From Candidatus Merdivivens pullistercoris (lineage in GTDB: Bacteria > Bacteroidota > Bacteroidia > Bacteroidales > UBA932): a stretch of 61,988 nucleotides of DNA. Location: assembly GCA_017694935.1 (NCBI GenBank), contig JADIME010000084.1:1-61988 (forward strand), written 5' to 3'. A model generated the notes under the pieces. It did not search any database. It saw only the letters and a program-made list of their open reading frames with translations, and was not told the DNA's origin. This document shows positions 11,614-22,555 of the stretch, in pieces; the stretch's first letter is position 1, and each line of letters starts with the position of its first letter. The position numbers and the translations under genes are program-made.

Positions 11614-12341
11614 TGTCAAATCTGGTAATAGATATAGGGTATTCTTCGCTGAAAGCCGCATGGGCCGACGGGGATGTATTGGGAAAATGTTTCCGTTATC
11701 AGGGAGAACGCGCCGCTGGTTTCATAAAAGACATAACATCGGGGCAAAAAGCCTCGACAATAGTCGTTTCATCTTCAAGGAAAACTGATGGAGAACTTTA
11801 TGAGGAATTGTCCCGCAATTGTTCCAAACTGATAGTCTTGAAGGAAAACGACGGGATAATATCTTCGGTGACAAGCGGAACAGGAGGTATAACCACCGAC
11901 AGGGCGGCGGCAATCATCGCGGCAAGGCATCTGTTCAAGGGCAGGCCTGTAACTGTTTTCGACTTCGGTTCTATCATCAGCGTGGATTTTACGGACAGGA
12001 ACGGAAAATATATTGGCGGCAACCTTTCTCTGGGTCTGAGGACAAGATACAAAGCGCTTAACCGTTATTCTAATACCCTTCCGTTGATAGGCAACGGATC
12101 CTTTTCGGACGGCATAGGCACGAGCATTGAAACTTCAATTCATTCTGGCGTAAATTCGGGCATAATCTTTGAGATTGAGGGCTACTTGCGAAAATATCCC
12201 GAAAACGAGGTTGTTTTTACCGGCGGTGATGCAATTTATTTTGCCGATAAGATTAAAACCCCGATATTTGTAGTTTGTAATTTGGTATTGATGGGTCTTG
12301 CCCTGTTAGCTAACGATTATGGCTTGAATGAAATCGTTTAG
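11613..12341 (+). CDS. coaX: type III pantothenate kinase
   Basis: NLVIDIGYSSLKAAWADG, DFGSIISVDFTDRNGKYIGGNLSLGLRTRYKAL, FTGGDA; overlaps ruvB stop. Confidence 0.9.
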   Translation: MSNLVIDIGYSSLKAAWADGDVLGKCFRYQGERAAGFIKDITSGQKASTIVVSSSRKTDGELYEELSRNCSKLIVLKENDGIISSVTSGTGGITTDRAAAIIAARHLFKGRPVTVFDFGSIISVDFTDRNGKYIGGNLSLGLRTRYKALNRYSNTLPLIGNGSFSDGIGTSIETSIHSGVNSGIIFEIEGYLRKYPENEVVFTGGDAIYFADKIKTPIFVVCNLVLMGLALLANDYGLNEIV

Positions 12342-13629
12342 ATTGTTTTATATATTGGTGGCGGTTGCTTTATTGTTGCCAGTTAATGGAAAAGCCCAGA
12401 GCGAGGATGCATTGGGCAATTTTTCCCCGTTTTCCGTTTTCGGTGTAGGCGATCTTTCACCGAAAGGTTCCGCGTTCAATAAAAGTATGGGTGGGGTCGG
12501 CATAGCCACGCGTAATACAAGACATATCAATTTCATCAATCCGGCGGCTATTTCCGCAAGGGATACTCTGGCTTTCATGGCCGATTTCGGAGTGGAACAG
12601 AAAAACTCTTATTTCAAGGACGGCGGTACGAAGAGCCTTTTCAATACCTTCAACATGTATGACTTCGTCCTGAGTTTTCCAATATACCGCAGTTCCGCCA
12701 TTGCCATAGGAATAACTCCTTTCAGTGATTTAGGATACAATTTTTCCGCATACGAGACGGATGACAACATTCTGGCCACTGTCGGTGATGTAATGTACGA
12801 TTATTACGGGGAAGGAAGCATCTATTCATTGTTTCTGTCTGCCGGAGCCACATTCTGGAAAAGGTTTTCCATAGGTGCCGAGCTTACCTACTATTTCGGG
12901 AATCTGGAAAGGCATTCCACAATCGATTATGAAAACTCGGCCTACAGGTCATGGGACATAGGCACATCGCATCATGTAAACGGTATATCGGGCAAATTCG
13001 GCATACAGTACGAACAGAAATTCGGAAACGATTATTCCATGATAGCCGGGGCGACTTACAGGCTGGCGACCACATTGAAAAGCAACAAGACAAGATTCGC
13101 GTATGCCAGCACTTCTTCGATAATCGATACTGTAAGGTACGATGCCACCACCCCTTCAATAAAGATTGCGGACGAGATAGGGGTCGGACTTTCATTCAAG
13201 AAAGCTGACAAATGGAGTGTCGAATTGAATTATCTGAGGTCGGACTGGAGGAATACAGGGGTAGAGTCCATGACTTCGTTCAACAATACGGATGTATTCA
13301 AGGCTTCGGTAATGAATTCTTTCAGGGCCGGTTTTGAACTGGTACCCAACAGGTACGATATCCGTTATTACATGAAGAGGGTGGCATATAGGGCAGGAGT
13401 TTATTACAACCAGTCCTACTATACGTTCAAGGGCCACAATGTGGGAGAAGTGGGCATTACATTGGGACTTAATTTTCCTGTCTATATGTGGAACAACGGT
13501 ATCAACGTGGGCATAGATTTTGGCCAGAGGGGAGGATTCGGCGGAGTGTCCATGAGGGAAAGGTATTTCAAATTCGTGATAGGATTCAGTCTTCATGATA
13601 TATGGTTCAGAAGATTCAAATATAATTAA
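12328..13629 (+). CDS. outer membrane beta-barrel protein
   Basis: signal peptide, alternating aromatic/hydrophobic strands, aromatic C-terminus; operonic after coaX. Confidence 0.75.
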   Translation: MKSFRLFYILVAVALLLPVNGKAQSEDALGNFSPFSVFGVGDLSPKGSAFNKSMGGVGIATRNTRHINFINPAAISARDTLAFMADFGVEQKNSYFKDGGTKSLFNTFNMYDFVLSFPIYRSSAIAIGITPFSDLGYNFSAYETDDNILATVGDVMYDYYGEGSIYSLFLSAGATFWKRFSIGAELTYYFGNLERHSTIDYENSAYRSWDIGTSHHVNGISGKFGIQYEQKFGNDYSMIAGATYRLATTLKSNKTRFAYASTSSIIDTVRYDATTPSIKIADEIGVGLSFKKADKWSVELNYLRSDWRNTGVESMTSFNNTDVFKASVMNSFRAGFELVPNRYDIRYYMKRVAYRAGVYYNQSYYTFKGHNVGEVGITLGLNFPVYMWNNGINVGIDFGQRGGFGGVSMRERYFKFVIGFSLHDIWFRRFKYN

Positions 13630-13748
13630 CCGTTTAAACCTTTACGTGGATTTGAAGTCTAAAGATAGATGCATACAGGCGATGCATGTTGGTAAAGCAG
13701 GGATAACTATTTGATTTTAATATAGAAAATTATAAAAACAACCGAGCA

Positions 13749-15080
13749 ATGATTAAAAGATTTTTTTTGACTATCGTTTTTGCGGCAGTTTTGGGAGTAG
13801 CCGCGAATGCGCAGGGCAGATACGGCGCCGACAGTGCTGAATGTGTCAAATATCTGTCTTATTACACCCAGTACATGAAAATGGATGCTATCGAAGAAGC
13901 CATTCCGCGTTGGAGGAAGGCATACGAACTGTGTCCTCCATCTGCCAGTCAGAACATGCTGTTGGACGGTCAAAAAATAATGAGGACCCTCATAGCCCAG
14001 AATTCCAAGAATGCCATTTACAAGGAAGCCCTCATAGACACTTTGATGGCTCTTCATGACGTACGTATAGCCAATTATCCTAAATACGCCCTTACGGCAA
14101 CCAACAACAAGTCTTTGGATATGATTAACTATATCACTGACAACAATAAACTGTACAACGGCCTGTTGGAAAACATGAGGTACACAAAGGCCGCTACTAA
14201 CAGCGTGGTATTCGTAAGGCTTATGAGTGTGACCAGCGATCTTTATGCCCAGGGGCTTCTCGTTGCCGATGACGTTATGAGCGTATTCGGGGAGATAAGC
14301 GGCTACATGGAGCAGGCCATAGCCGATGCAAAAGCGAAGGGAAAGTCTACGGAAAATCTTGAAAATGTATTGAAGGACGTGGAAAGCCTCTTCATAGGAA
14401 GCAATGTGGCTAACTGCGAAAACCTTATCGCTTTGTTTACCCCGAGGTTTGAAGAGAATCCTGATGATCTGAACCTCGTTTCCAATATAGTGCTTATGAT
14501 GTCTTCGGCGGAAAACTGCACTGACAACGAACTGTTCCTTAATGCGGCCAAATCTTTGGACCAGCTGGACCCTACCCATTCTTCCTCATACTTCCTGTAT
14601 CAGGTATATGCTGCCAACGGTGAAAACGATCTTGCTGTGGAATATCTCCAGCAGGCTATCGACCGCGAAGATTCCGATGCGGCAGCCGATGCCAATTACT
14701 ATATGGAATTGGGTACTTTCTGCTACAAGAACAATATCAGCAAGGCAAAAGCAGTCCAGGCAGCCAAGAAAGCCGTTGAATTGGATCCCGCACTTGCAGG
14801 AAAGGCATATTTGCTGATCGGTTCCGTTTGGGGAAGCATGGATTGCCAGGGAAATGAAATAGACCAGAGGTCTCCGCTTTGGGTAGCCGTGGACTATCTT
14901 GTAAAGGCAAAGAGGGCGGACGCATCCCTTGCCGAAACCGTGGATCCTATGATAGCCCAATATTCGAAATATTTCCCTGACCAGGCAGAGGCTTTCATGT
15001 TCAATGTATTGGACGGCGATTCATATACGGTTTCATGCGGAGGTCTGACTGAAACCACGACTGTTCGTACACAGAAATAG
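13749..15080 (+). CDS. TPR-repeat periplasmic/secreted protein
   Basis: signal peptide ending ANAQG, TPR-like helices. Confidence 0.75.
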   Translation: MIKRFFLTIVFAAVLGVAANAQGRYGADSAECVKYLSYYTQYMKMDAIEEAIPRWRKAYELCPPSASQNMLLDGQKIMRTLIAQNSKNAIYKEALIDTLMALHDVRIANYPKYALTATNNKSLDMINYITDNNKLYNGLLENMRYTKAATNSVVFVRLMSVTSDLYAQGLLVADDVMSVFGEISGYMEQAIADAKAKGKSTENLENVLKDVESLFIGSNVANCENLIALFTPRFEENPDDLNLVSNIVLMMSSAENCTDNELFLNAAKSLDQLDPTHSSSYFLYQVYAANGENDLAVEYLQQAIDREDSDAAADANYYMELGTFCYKNNISKAKAVQAAKKAVELDPALAGKAYLLIGSVWGSMDCQGNEIDQRSPLWVAVDYLVKAKRADASLAETVDPMIAQYSKYFPDQAEAFMFNVLDGDSYTVSCGGLTETTTVRTQK

Positions 15081-15087
15081 TTTTGTA

Positions 15088-15714
15088 TTGGATACAAGAA
15101 ACATAACCAGGATAATTTTGTCGGTAGCAGCCGTTTTTTCGGCTGCTACCGTTGTAAATTCGTGCAAAAGCGAACTCGGCGAAGCGAAGAAGATAAATCT
15201 GGACGAAACCCCTTCGCAAGTCGTGGAAGGCATATTCCATATCCAGTCGCAAAACGGCCTTCTGCAATTGAGGGTGGAGGCCGACAGGATGGAGAGATAT
15301 GTAAATGATTCGGTTTCCTACGAGATTTTTCCCGAAGGCTTCAATGTATTTGTATACAACGAGGAAGGACTGTTGGAAACGGAGATAACTTCATTGAACG
15401 CGATGCACTCCAAGTCTGATGAGGACGGCGAGAAATGGGAGGCATACGGGGACGTTGTCGTGAAGAACATCATAAAAGGCGAGCGGATGGAGACGGATAC
15501 CTTGTATTGGGACAGGGACAATGAAAGGATTTACACCGATTGTTATGTGAGAATGTATTCCCCGAGCGGCTTCATGCAAGGCTACGGAATCATTTCCGAC
15601 CAGAGGGCAAGAAACTCCAAAATCCTGCGTCCGTTCGACAATTTTGCCATCATAAATAACGATTCTACGAAAACTTATATAGATTCTGTCAATTTTATAG
15701 GTCCGATATTGTAA
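15088..15714 (+). CDS. lptC: LPS export ABC transporter periplasmic protein LptC
   Basis: lipoprotein signal; GEKWEAYGDVVVKNIIKGERMETDTLYWDRDNERIYTDCYVRM; TTG start likely. Confidence 0.8.
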   Translation: MDTRNITRIILSVAAVFSAATVVNSCKSELGEAKKINLDETPSQVVEGIFHIQSQNGLLQLRVEADRMERYVNDSVSYEIFPEGFNVFVYNEEGLLETEITSLNAMHSKSDEDGEKWEAYGDVVVKNIIKGERMETDTLYWDRDNERIYTDCYVRMYSPSGFMQGYGIISDQRARNSKILRPFDNFAIINNDSTKTYIDSVNFIGPIL

Positions 15715-15779
15715 AAAATCACTATCTTCGCACTCCTAAATTCAGGCTGAAAATTAGAAACTAAAAAATATTAAACACA

Positions 15780-17870
15780 ATGGCGGTTATTGAAAAAATT
15801 CGCGTTAAACTGGGTGTCTTGATCACCGTTCTTATTGCCCTTGCTCTGTTGTCGTTCATACTCGACCCGACGACATTGCAGACGGCATTTTCTTTTATGT
15901 CTTCAAAAAATAAGGTAGGAGTGATAGACGGAAAGAGTGTAGATTATACGGACTTTCAGAAAAGAGTGGACTATTATACTGCCATAAACCAGATAACCAC
16001 TGGTTCTTCCACTACTACCGAGCAGCAGAATACTGCTATCCAGAATATGGCATGGCAGTCTTTCGTGGATCAGATCCTTTTCATTGAAAACGCAAGGGAT
16101 GCCGGTATCATCGTCGGTGAAGACGAGTTGGTAGACCTTACCACGGGGAGCATGGTTTCCCCTCTTATCAAGAACAATCCTGTTTTCCTTGACGAGAACG
16201 GCAATTTTTCAGCGGCGAATGTCGTGGAGTTCGTACAGGCGGTAGGGCAGGACCAGTCCGGCAACCTGAAACTTTACTGGGATTATCTGCAGAATACGAT
16301 TTTCGACCAGCAATATTATACCAAATATTACTCATTGTTTTCTTCATCCGATTTCATCAATCCTCTGATGTTGGCCAATACCATCGAGGAAAACAATGTC
16401 ACATCTAATGTGGACTTCGTGATGGTTCCTTTCGGGCTTGCCGATTCCACGGTTACCGTCAGCGATGCTGAAATCCACGAGTATTACAATGCCCACAAGA
16501 ACATGTACGAGCAGAATGCGAGCAGGGATATCGAATATGTGGCATTCGAGGTAGTGCCTTCGGATTCGGACATAGATTTTGCAAGCGATGCAATAGAGGC
16601 CGTTTATCCTGAGTTCGCCACAGTGGACAACATGAAGAATTTCCTCATGAGGAATTCCGACGAGCCTTTCAATCCTTACTATTATGAGGAAGGCGAGCTT
16701 TCGTCGGTTTCTCCTGTTTTCGAGGACTATGCTTTCGGTGAAAACCAGGGCGGCGTATCGGAAATAGTCAATACGGATGAAAGTTTCATGGCCGCAAGGG
16801 TCATGGACGTGAAGATGATGTCCGATTCGGCATTCGTGCAGCACATACTTTTGCAGGGTGATTCCGAAGCCCTTGCCGACAGTCTCCTTTCGGTTGTTTC
16901 AAGCGGCAAGAACACTTTTGCCAATGTTGCCATGACTTATTCGGCGGACAACAACCTCAACGTGGAGGAAAGGGGCGACATAGGCTGGCTGACACAGCAA
17001 ATGATGATACCGGGCTTTGAAAGCGTGCTGTATGCCAAAACAAACGCGCCTTTCATACTGAAGACCGATTGGGGAACGCATATAGTGAATGTCAAAGAAC
17101 GTACTGCGGCCAAAGAGAAGAAGCAGGTGGCATTCCTTGTAAAGGAAATAGTGGCAAGCAAGGAAACATTCAATGATTTCTACAATAAAGCCAACCAGAT
17201 AGCTGCAAAGAGCGAAGGCAAGTACGAACTGTTCAAACAGGCTTGCCAGGAAGCCGGCCTTTTCCCTCTGACTGCGAAGAAAGTCGAGGAATCATCAAGG
17301 AGCCTCGGTTCTTACCAGAATACCAAAGAGGTTACCCGTTGGGCTTTCGAAGCTAAGAAAGGCGAGGTTTCCCCTATCATTACAGTGGATAACGAGTACT
17401 TCTTCGTTGCTGCACTTACAGGCATACACAAAGAAGGATACGCTCCTGTCGAGGAAGTAAGGCCGTCGATTGAAATGTATCTGAAGAACCAGAAGCTTGC
17501 AGACAAGAAGGCTGCCGAGGTTGCCGGGAAGATAGCGGGCTGCACTACAATGGAAGCCGTTGCCGAGGCTCTCGATGCTACTGTAAGTTCAAGGGAAGGC
17601 GTTGCTTTTGCTTCCATGTCCCAGCAAGGTTTTGACCCTGCATTCATCGGAGCTGTTTCAGGCGCTTCGGAAGGAGTGATAACAGGTCCGGTCAAAGGCA
17701 ATATCGGCGTATACGTATTCCTTGTAAAGAGCCGCGATACAGGCGCGTTCTATACGGAAGACGATGCGAAATCAAGGCAGACCCAATTGGAGCAGTACAT
17801 GCTTCAGACCATCTTGCCTGTAATGATGGAAGACGCCGGCGTGAAAGACAACAGGGCAAGATTTTATTAA
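15780..17870 (+). CDS. peptidylprolyl isomerase, SurA/PpiD-like
   Basis: N-terminal TM, SurA_N-like region, parvulin-like domain AFVQHILLQGDSEAL...GDIGWLTQQMMIPGFE. Confidence 0.88.
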   Translation: MAVIEKIRVKLGVLITVLIALALLSFILDPTTLQTAFSFMSSKNKVGVIDGKSVDYTDFQKRVDYYTAINQITTGSSTTTEQQNTAIQNMAWQSFVDQILFIENARDAGIIVGEDELVDLTTGSMVSPLIKNNPVFLDENGNFSAANVVEFVQAVGQDQSGNLKLYWDYLQNTIFDQQYYTKYYSLFSSSDFINPLMLANTIEENNVTSNVDFVMVPFGLADSTVTVSDAEIHEYYNAHKNMYEQNASRDIEYVAFEVVPSDSDIDFASDAIEAVYPEFATVDNMKNFLMRNSDEPFNPYYYEEGELSSVSPVFEDYAFGENQGGVSEIVNTDESFMAARVMDVKMMSDSAFVQHILLQGDSEALADSLLSVVSSGKNTFANVAMTYSADNNLNVEERGDIGWLTQQMMIPGFESVLYAKTNAPFILKTDWGTHIVNVKERTAAKEKKQVAFLVKEIVASKETFNDFYNKANQIAAKSEGKYELFKQACQEAGLFPLTAKKVEESSRSLGSYQNTKEVTRWAFEAKKGEVSPIITVDNEYFFVAALTGIHKEGYAPVEEVRPSIEMYLKNQKLADKKAAEVAGKIAGCTTMEAVAEALDATVSSREGVAFASMSQQGFDPAFIGAVSGASEGVITGPVKGNIGVYVFLVKSRDTGAFYTEDDAKSRQTQLEQYMLQTILPVMMEDAGVKDNRARFY

Positions 17871-17938
17871 CAGAGATACTTTCTATGACTTTGGATTTTC
17901 ATAGTAATTGGATTTAAATGTTGAACTTTTTTGGGATT

Positions 17939-17964
17939 GAGGGTGATTCTGTGGAGTCACTCTC
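17939..17964 (+). terminator. stem-loop terminator after the PPIase gene
   Basis: gagggtgattc tgtg gagtcactctc followed by tttcttgtttt. Confidence 0.6.
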
Positions 17965-17985
17965 TTTCTTGTTTTAGAATGTGCT

Positions 17986-18215
17986 ATGGGACGTATGTTT
18001 GACCATTTTTCCGGCCGGATGCTTGTATGGGCTTTATTGACGGTGTTTTTTGCCTCGGATACGCATCCCCTGTACAGCGTTCCTGTTCCGACTCATTGAA
18101 TCGGGTTTGGAGATATGATATGGAAAAAGGCGAATATGCCGATGTTGTCCGAAGTGCCGTACAGGTTTATTCCGACTGTGATACTCTTTCGGAACTTTCC
18201 ATGTATGCCGCAGTA
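17986..18215 (+). pseudogene. decayed N-terminus of a TPR-type regulator (signal peptide plus first TPR helices)
   Basis: MGRMFDHFSGRMLVWALLTVFFASDTHPLYSVPVPTH*, then in another frame SDSLNRVWRYDMEKGEYADVVRSAVQVYSDCDTLSELSMYAAVRAGQAY; resembles the N-termini of the regulators at 19578 and 58984. Confidence 0.45.
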
Positions 18216-19466
18216 AGGGCCGGACAGGCGTACGGGATGCCGACGGCACATCCGTGACCATCCGCAACGGGCAGGACGGCGAGGACGGGCTCACCCCTCC
18301 TTCGATAACGGTAGTCGAGGAAGACGGTACCTATTACTGGGCATACGAGAACGCGGACGGCAGCACCGACTTCATCCTTGACGACGACGGGAACAGGATA
18401 CCCGTCACCGGCGAGGCCCCTCGGGTGCGAATCAATGATGAAGGATACTGGGAAATCTCCACTGACGGCGGGCAGACATGGGAGAACACCAATGTCAAGG
18501 CCGAAGGCGGGGATGGTGACTCTTTCTTCTCCGATGTTTACGTTGAAGACGGCATCCTTTACTTGGTGCTTGCGGACGGCACAGTGATAGACGTTCCCAT
18601 GACTGCGGAGCTTTCCTTCGACTTCGGCACGGAAGCGGACACCCTTTACTTCGGTGCCGGTGAGAGCAGGACACTGGCCTACACGATGAGCGGCGCGGAG
18701 AACGTCACCATAACCAAACCCGATGGCTGGCGTGCCTCGATAGAGGGCGAAGGGCTTGTAATCACCGCGCCTGCCGCCGAAAACACATTCGCCGAGACCG
18801 AAGGCGTGATAAGCGTGATATTGTTTGCGGCCAACGGGCAGAGTCTTCTTGCTGAACAGATTGTTAAAATAGGCGAGGATCCAGATGCTGCCAAAGTCAT
18901 AGATTTTCCTGATGCAAACTTGAAGGCGTATTTGGTTGAAAACTATGATTTGAACGGTGACGGGGAGATAGATACCGGGGAGGCAGCCCAGATTACGGAT
19001 ATCACACTCAATACCGCTTATTCGACAGATGACAAAAAAGTCAAGGATGTTACAGGACTTGACAGATTTGAATATTGACGGTTGTACTGCCATTACGTAC
19101 TTCAGCGGTGACAACAATCAGCTGTCGGACGCGTCGATATTTTATCAGTGTGGCGAAATCACGCACATAAGCCTTCCGGGCAATAATATCACATCGTTTG
19201 ATCCGTCCAACTTGCCTATGCTCGGTGCGCTTGATCTTGCGGACAATGATTTGAAAGGAACATTGGACATTTCTACCATGCCGGATCTGAACATGCAGAC
19301 CGATGTCATAGGCAATCCGTCATTGGAGAAATTGTATATCAGCGAATCACAAGCAACCGCGCTTCGAATGCCGTTCTTCAATGTACAAATAAAATGGGAC
19401 GAAGAAACCACGGAGGTGCTGATTGTGGATGAAAACGGAGAAGTGATACCGAATCCGGGTGCATAA
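18216..19466 (+). pseudogene. DUF4988-like / EF-hand / LRR-like lipoprotein, 5'-truncated and frameshifted
   Basis: DADGTSVTIRNGQDGEDGLTPPSITVVEEDGTYYWAYENADGSTDF in one frame up to 19078; LRR-like continuation LTDLNIDGCTAITYFSGDNNQL in another frame (ORF 19029-19466). Confidence 0.65.
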
Positions 19467-19577
19467 CAAGAGCCGGCAGGGTCCAAGCATTGTTTTGACA
19501 AAAGTGGATGCGCTTTATCTTCGGATGGAGCGCATTTATCTTTTTTTTAATTTTGCAAAAAGGAATGTTTTTAAGTT

Positions 19578-21224
19578 ATGTGCAAGTTTTGGTTATTTAC
19601 AGTGCCATTGGCGGTATGCGTTTTTGCCGGCCACGTCCCTGCAAAAGGTGATGTTACCGGAGAAACTGTGCATGCATGCAGTACCCTGTCTGTGGCAATG
19701 TTTAGTATGGAGGGGAGTAATTTATTAGATAACAATAAATTAGATAATTCAGACAAAGAAAATCCAGTCAAAACTCTTCTTGACTCGGCGGATTATTACG
19801 AATCGGATTTATGCAGTTATTCCAAAGCCATAGAAATTTTGGAAAGAGCTCAGGGGTTCCTGCCGCAATATCCGGACAGGCATCAGGAGGCCGTCATCGA
19901 ATACAGGCTTGCAAGGCTTTATTTGAAAAAAGAGTTATATCACAAGACACTCGAACATGTTTTAAAGGCTCAGGACATTTTCAGCGGGGAAAAGGACACC
20001 TGTGCCATTCTGGACTGTTACAATCTGCTCGGTGTCATATATTATATATGCAGGGAATACGGGATATCGAAAGAGTATTTTGACAAATTCGCCATGGGAG
20101 CCAAGGAGTTGAACGATACTACACGGATAATATCTTCTATGAACAATGCGGCTCTTCTGGCAAGTACTGTCAATGATACGGCGGCCATGTATAGATTGAT
20201 AAATCAATCAATCGATTTGTGTTCCATGCAAAAAGATTCTGTGCGCCTTGGCAAATTGTATCTTAATGTGTTCGAGGCTTATCTGGGTCTCGGGGATACG
20301 GCGAAGGCTTCCGAATGTCTTTCTTTTGCGGAAAATCTGATAAATTCGGATGAAGACAGAGGAACATATTATATGAAACTCGGGCTGCTCAGTTCCATGT
20401 ACGGTAAGATAGAAAACGCGATAGTACAATTGAATACAGCATTGGAATATTTCAAAAACGGCGAATTTGAAAAGAAAAAGCTTTTTTGTCTGAATGTCCT
20501 CCATAAATTGTATGCTGAAAAAGACGATTGGGAAAAAGCTTACCACGCATTGGAGTATTATTACGAAATAGACGGTATTACCGAGGATAAAGATGTACTG
20601 TATGAGTTGTTCCGCTATCAAAGTGAACAAAAGATAAAGGCCGTCGAAAGCAAAGAGCAGGCGAAACAGAATAAAATAGTGCTCATTTCTTTTTCAGTAT
20701 TGAGCCTGCTTTTGTTGGTGGTGATGTATGTTATCATGAATATGAAGAAGAACAGATTGATGGTAAAATATAAGGAAAACGAACTTGCCAACGAAGCAAA
20801 GATATTGGAAATGAAGAAACTCCAGCAGTATTATATCGACAAGTTAGCCGAAAAGACTGTGGATGAATTGAATGTATTGAAAAAAGGCATAAAAGAATCC
20901 AACATCCGCAATAAAGTCAATCAGATTTCGCGTGAAGTATTGCGCTACAAGTCCGATGAAAACAATTGGGGCGAACTGAGCCGTTTCATGCCGGAATATA
21001 ACAGTCCTTTTTATCAGAATCTGATACGCGAATTTCCGAATTTGTCCATAAATGAAAGAAGACTGTGTGTCTTGCTCAACAAAAATATGACTACAAAAGA
21101 AATCTCGGAGATAACACAGCAATCCCAGCACAGTATAAACACTGCGAGGGGGAGACTGAGGGCCAAATTGGGTATTACAGACAATAAAATCACCCTTCAG
21201 GAATTTCTTTCCAAATACAATTAA
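19578..21224 (+). CDS. TPR-repeat, single-TM, C-terminal HTH (LuxR-like) regulator
   Basis: N-terminal signal, TPRs, TM IVLISFSVLSLLLLVVMYVIM, HTH NERRLCVLLNKNMTTKEISEITQQSQHSINTARGRLRAKLGI. Confidence 0.85.
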   Translation: MCKFWLFTVPLAVCVFAGHVPAKGDVTGETVHACSTLSVAMFSMEGSNLLDNNKLDNSDKENPVKTLLDSADYYESDLCSYSKAIEILERAQGFLPQYPDRHQEAVIEYRLARLYLKKELYHKTLEHVLKAQDIFSGEKDTCAILDCYNLLGVIYYICREYGISKEYFDKFAMGAKELNDTTRIISSMNNAALLASTVNDTAAMYRLINQSIDLCSMQKDSVRLGKLYLNVFEAYLGLGDTAKASECLSFAENLINSDEDRGTYYMKLGLLSSMYGKIENAIVQLNTALEYFKNGEFEKKKLFCLNVLHKLYAEKDDWEKAYHALEYYYEIDGITEDKDVLYELFRYQSEQKIKAVESKEQAKQNKIVLISFSVLSLLLLVVMYVIMNMKKNRLMVKYKENELANEAKILEMKKLQQYYIDKLAEKTVDELNVLKKGIKESNIRNKVNQISREVLRYKSDENNWGELSRFMPEYNSPFYQNLIREFPNLSINERRLCVLLNKNMTTKEISEITQQSQHSINTARGRLRAKLGITDNKITLQEFLSKYN

Positions 21225-21331
21225 AATTGTATCAGCGGTTTATACATGCATGTGTAAACAATGTATAATAACTCGGCGTTACGTGTTGTTTTCTTTCGCA
21301 TTACTTTTAATTCCCAGAACGAATTAAAATA

Positions 21332-22531
21332 ATGATGAATATGAAATGGAATGTTTTGTCATGCATGTTTGCTTTCATTCTTGTTTGCGCTGTTGCGGGA
21401 TGCAACCGTGACACGAATGTATCTTTGAATCTGGCGGAAGCCGAAATTAATCTTGTGATGGGACATACTCACAAGCTCAATGCGGAAATACGTCCTGTCA
21501 CAGCGGAAGTCGAATGGTCGAGCAGCAATCCTGAAGTGGCATTTGTCAATAGCGAGGGGGTTGTAACTGCAAATTATTTAGGGGAGGCTGTAATTTACGT
21601 TTCCTGCGGACAGGCCATGGACTCGTGCTTGGTGACCGTCATCGGTCAGGCGGCTGAATCAATAACGTTGGATATAAACGAGATGTCGTTGTTCGAAGGG
21701 GACACGCTGCAACTAAATGCTACTGTTTCGCCTGAAGATACTTATAATCGCACTGTAATATGGAGCAGCAGCGATGAGAGCGTGGCTGTTGTATCGGAAA
21801 CAGGCAAGGTGACTGCCCTTTCTCCAGGAGAGGCACTTATAACGGCAGCCATAGACGAAGTGTCCGCCAATTGTGCCATAACCGTGATCGATGTCCCGAA
21901 TGTGGGTGATTATTATTTTTCTGACGGGACTTTCTCACATGATTTGCAGGATGGAGAAACTCCGCTCGGAATCATATTTTGGGTAAACGAGGACAAAGTA
22001 TCCGGCAAGATGGTGGAACTCGGCGAGGCCTCCCTTCCTTGGGGTACAAGCGGATATGCTTTTGAAAATTATGACCGTTATGACGGTAGTGCCAATACCC
22101 TGAATGTTTTGCAGAAACTTCACGAGGACGGGCTTATCGAAGCTTTTCCGGCCTTTGAGTATATAGACAGTCTGAACACTGCCGGAGAGATTGATTGGTA
22201 TCTGCCTTCAACGGTCGAATTGAAGCAGCTTTATTGCGCCATAAGCGGTGTCAAGTGGGTAGAGGACAACCCGGGAGAAGGAGAGCAGGTCGATTGGCCT
22301 GATACCGGCATGGGGGTTCTTGTCGGGGACGAATGGGCTGCTAACCGCGATGCTTTCAATGCAAGGATAGAAGCTGCGGGAGGCACGATTCTGAATTTGA
22401 GAGGATATTCGTACTGGTCTTCGACTTCAAATAATCTTGATACTGTATACCAGATATTTTTACATACCGGGGTCGGTTTTATGATAATCAGGGAAGGTAC
22501 CAACCGTGTAAGGGCGATTGCAGAATTTTAA
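21332..22531 (+). CDS. lipoprotein: two Big_2 Ig-like domains plus DUF1566/FISUMP-like C-terminus
   Basis: lipobox VAGC; VIWSSSDESVAVVSETGKVTALSPGEA; WYLPSTVELKQLY...YWSSTSN...NRVRAIAEF. Confidence 0.8.
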   Translation: MMNMKWNVLSCMFAFILVCAVAGCNRDTNVSLNLAEAEINLVMGHTHKLNAEIRPVTAEVEWSSSNPEVAFVNSEGVVTANYLGEAVIYVSCGQAMDSCLVTVIGQAAESITLDINEMSLFEGDTLQLNATVSPEDTYNRTVIWSSSDESVAVVSETGKVTALSPGEALITAAIDEVSANCAITVIDVPNVGDYYFSDGTFSHDLQDGETPLGIIFWVNEDKVSGKMVELGEASLPWGTSGYAFENYDRYDGSANTLNVLQKLHEDGLIEAFPAFEYIDSLNTAGEIDWYLPSTVELKQLYCAISGVKWVEDNPGEGEQVDWPDTGMGVLVGDEWAANRDAFNARIEAAGGTILNLRGYSYWSSTSNNLDTVYQIFLHTGVGFMIIREGTNRVRAIAEF

Positions 22532-22555
22532 AACAAGCAAATAAAAATATGGATT

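Noticed and set aside
13707-14579. 290-aa ORF on the minus strand
   Set aside because: Fully antisense to the signal-peptide TPR protein 13749-15080, which has operon context; no recognisable motif.
18167-19117. 316-aa minus-strand ORF
   Set aside because: Antisense to DUF4988-like coding sequence with clear family motifs; likely an artefact of codon usage.
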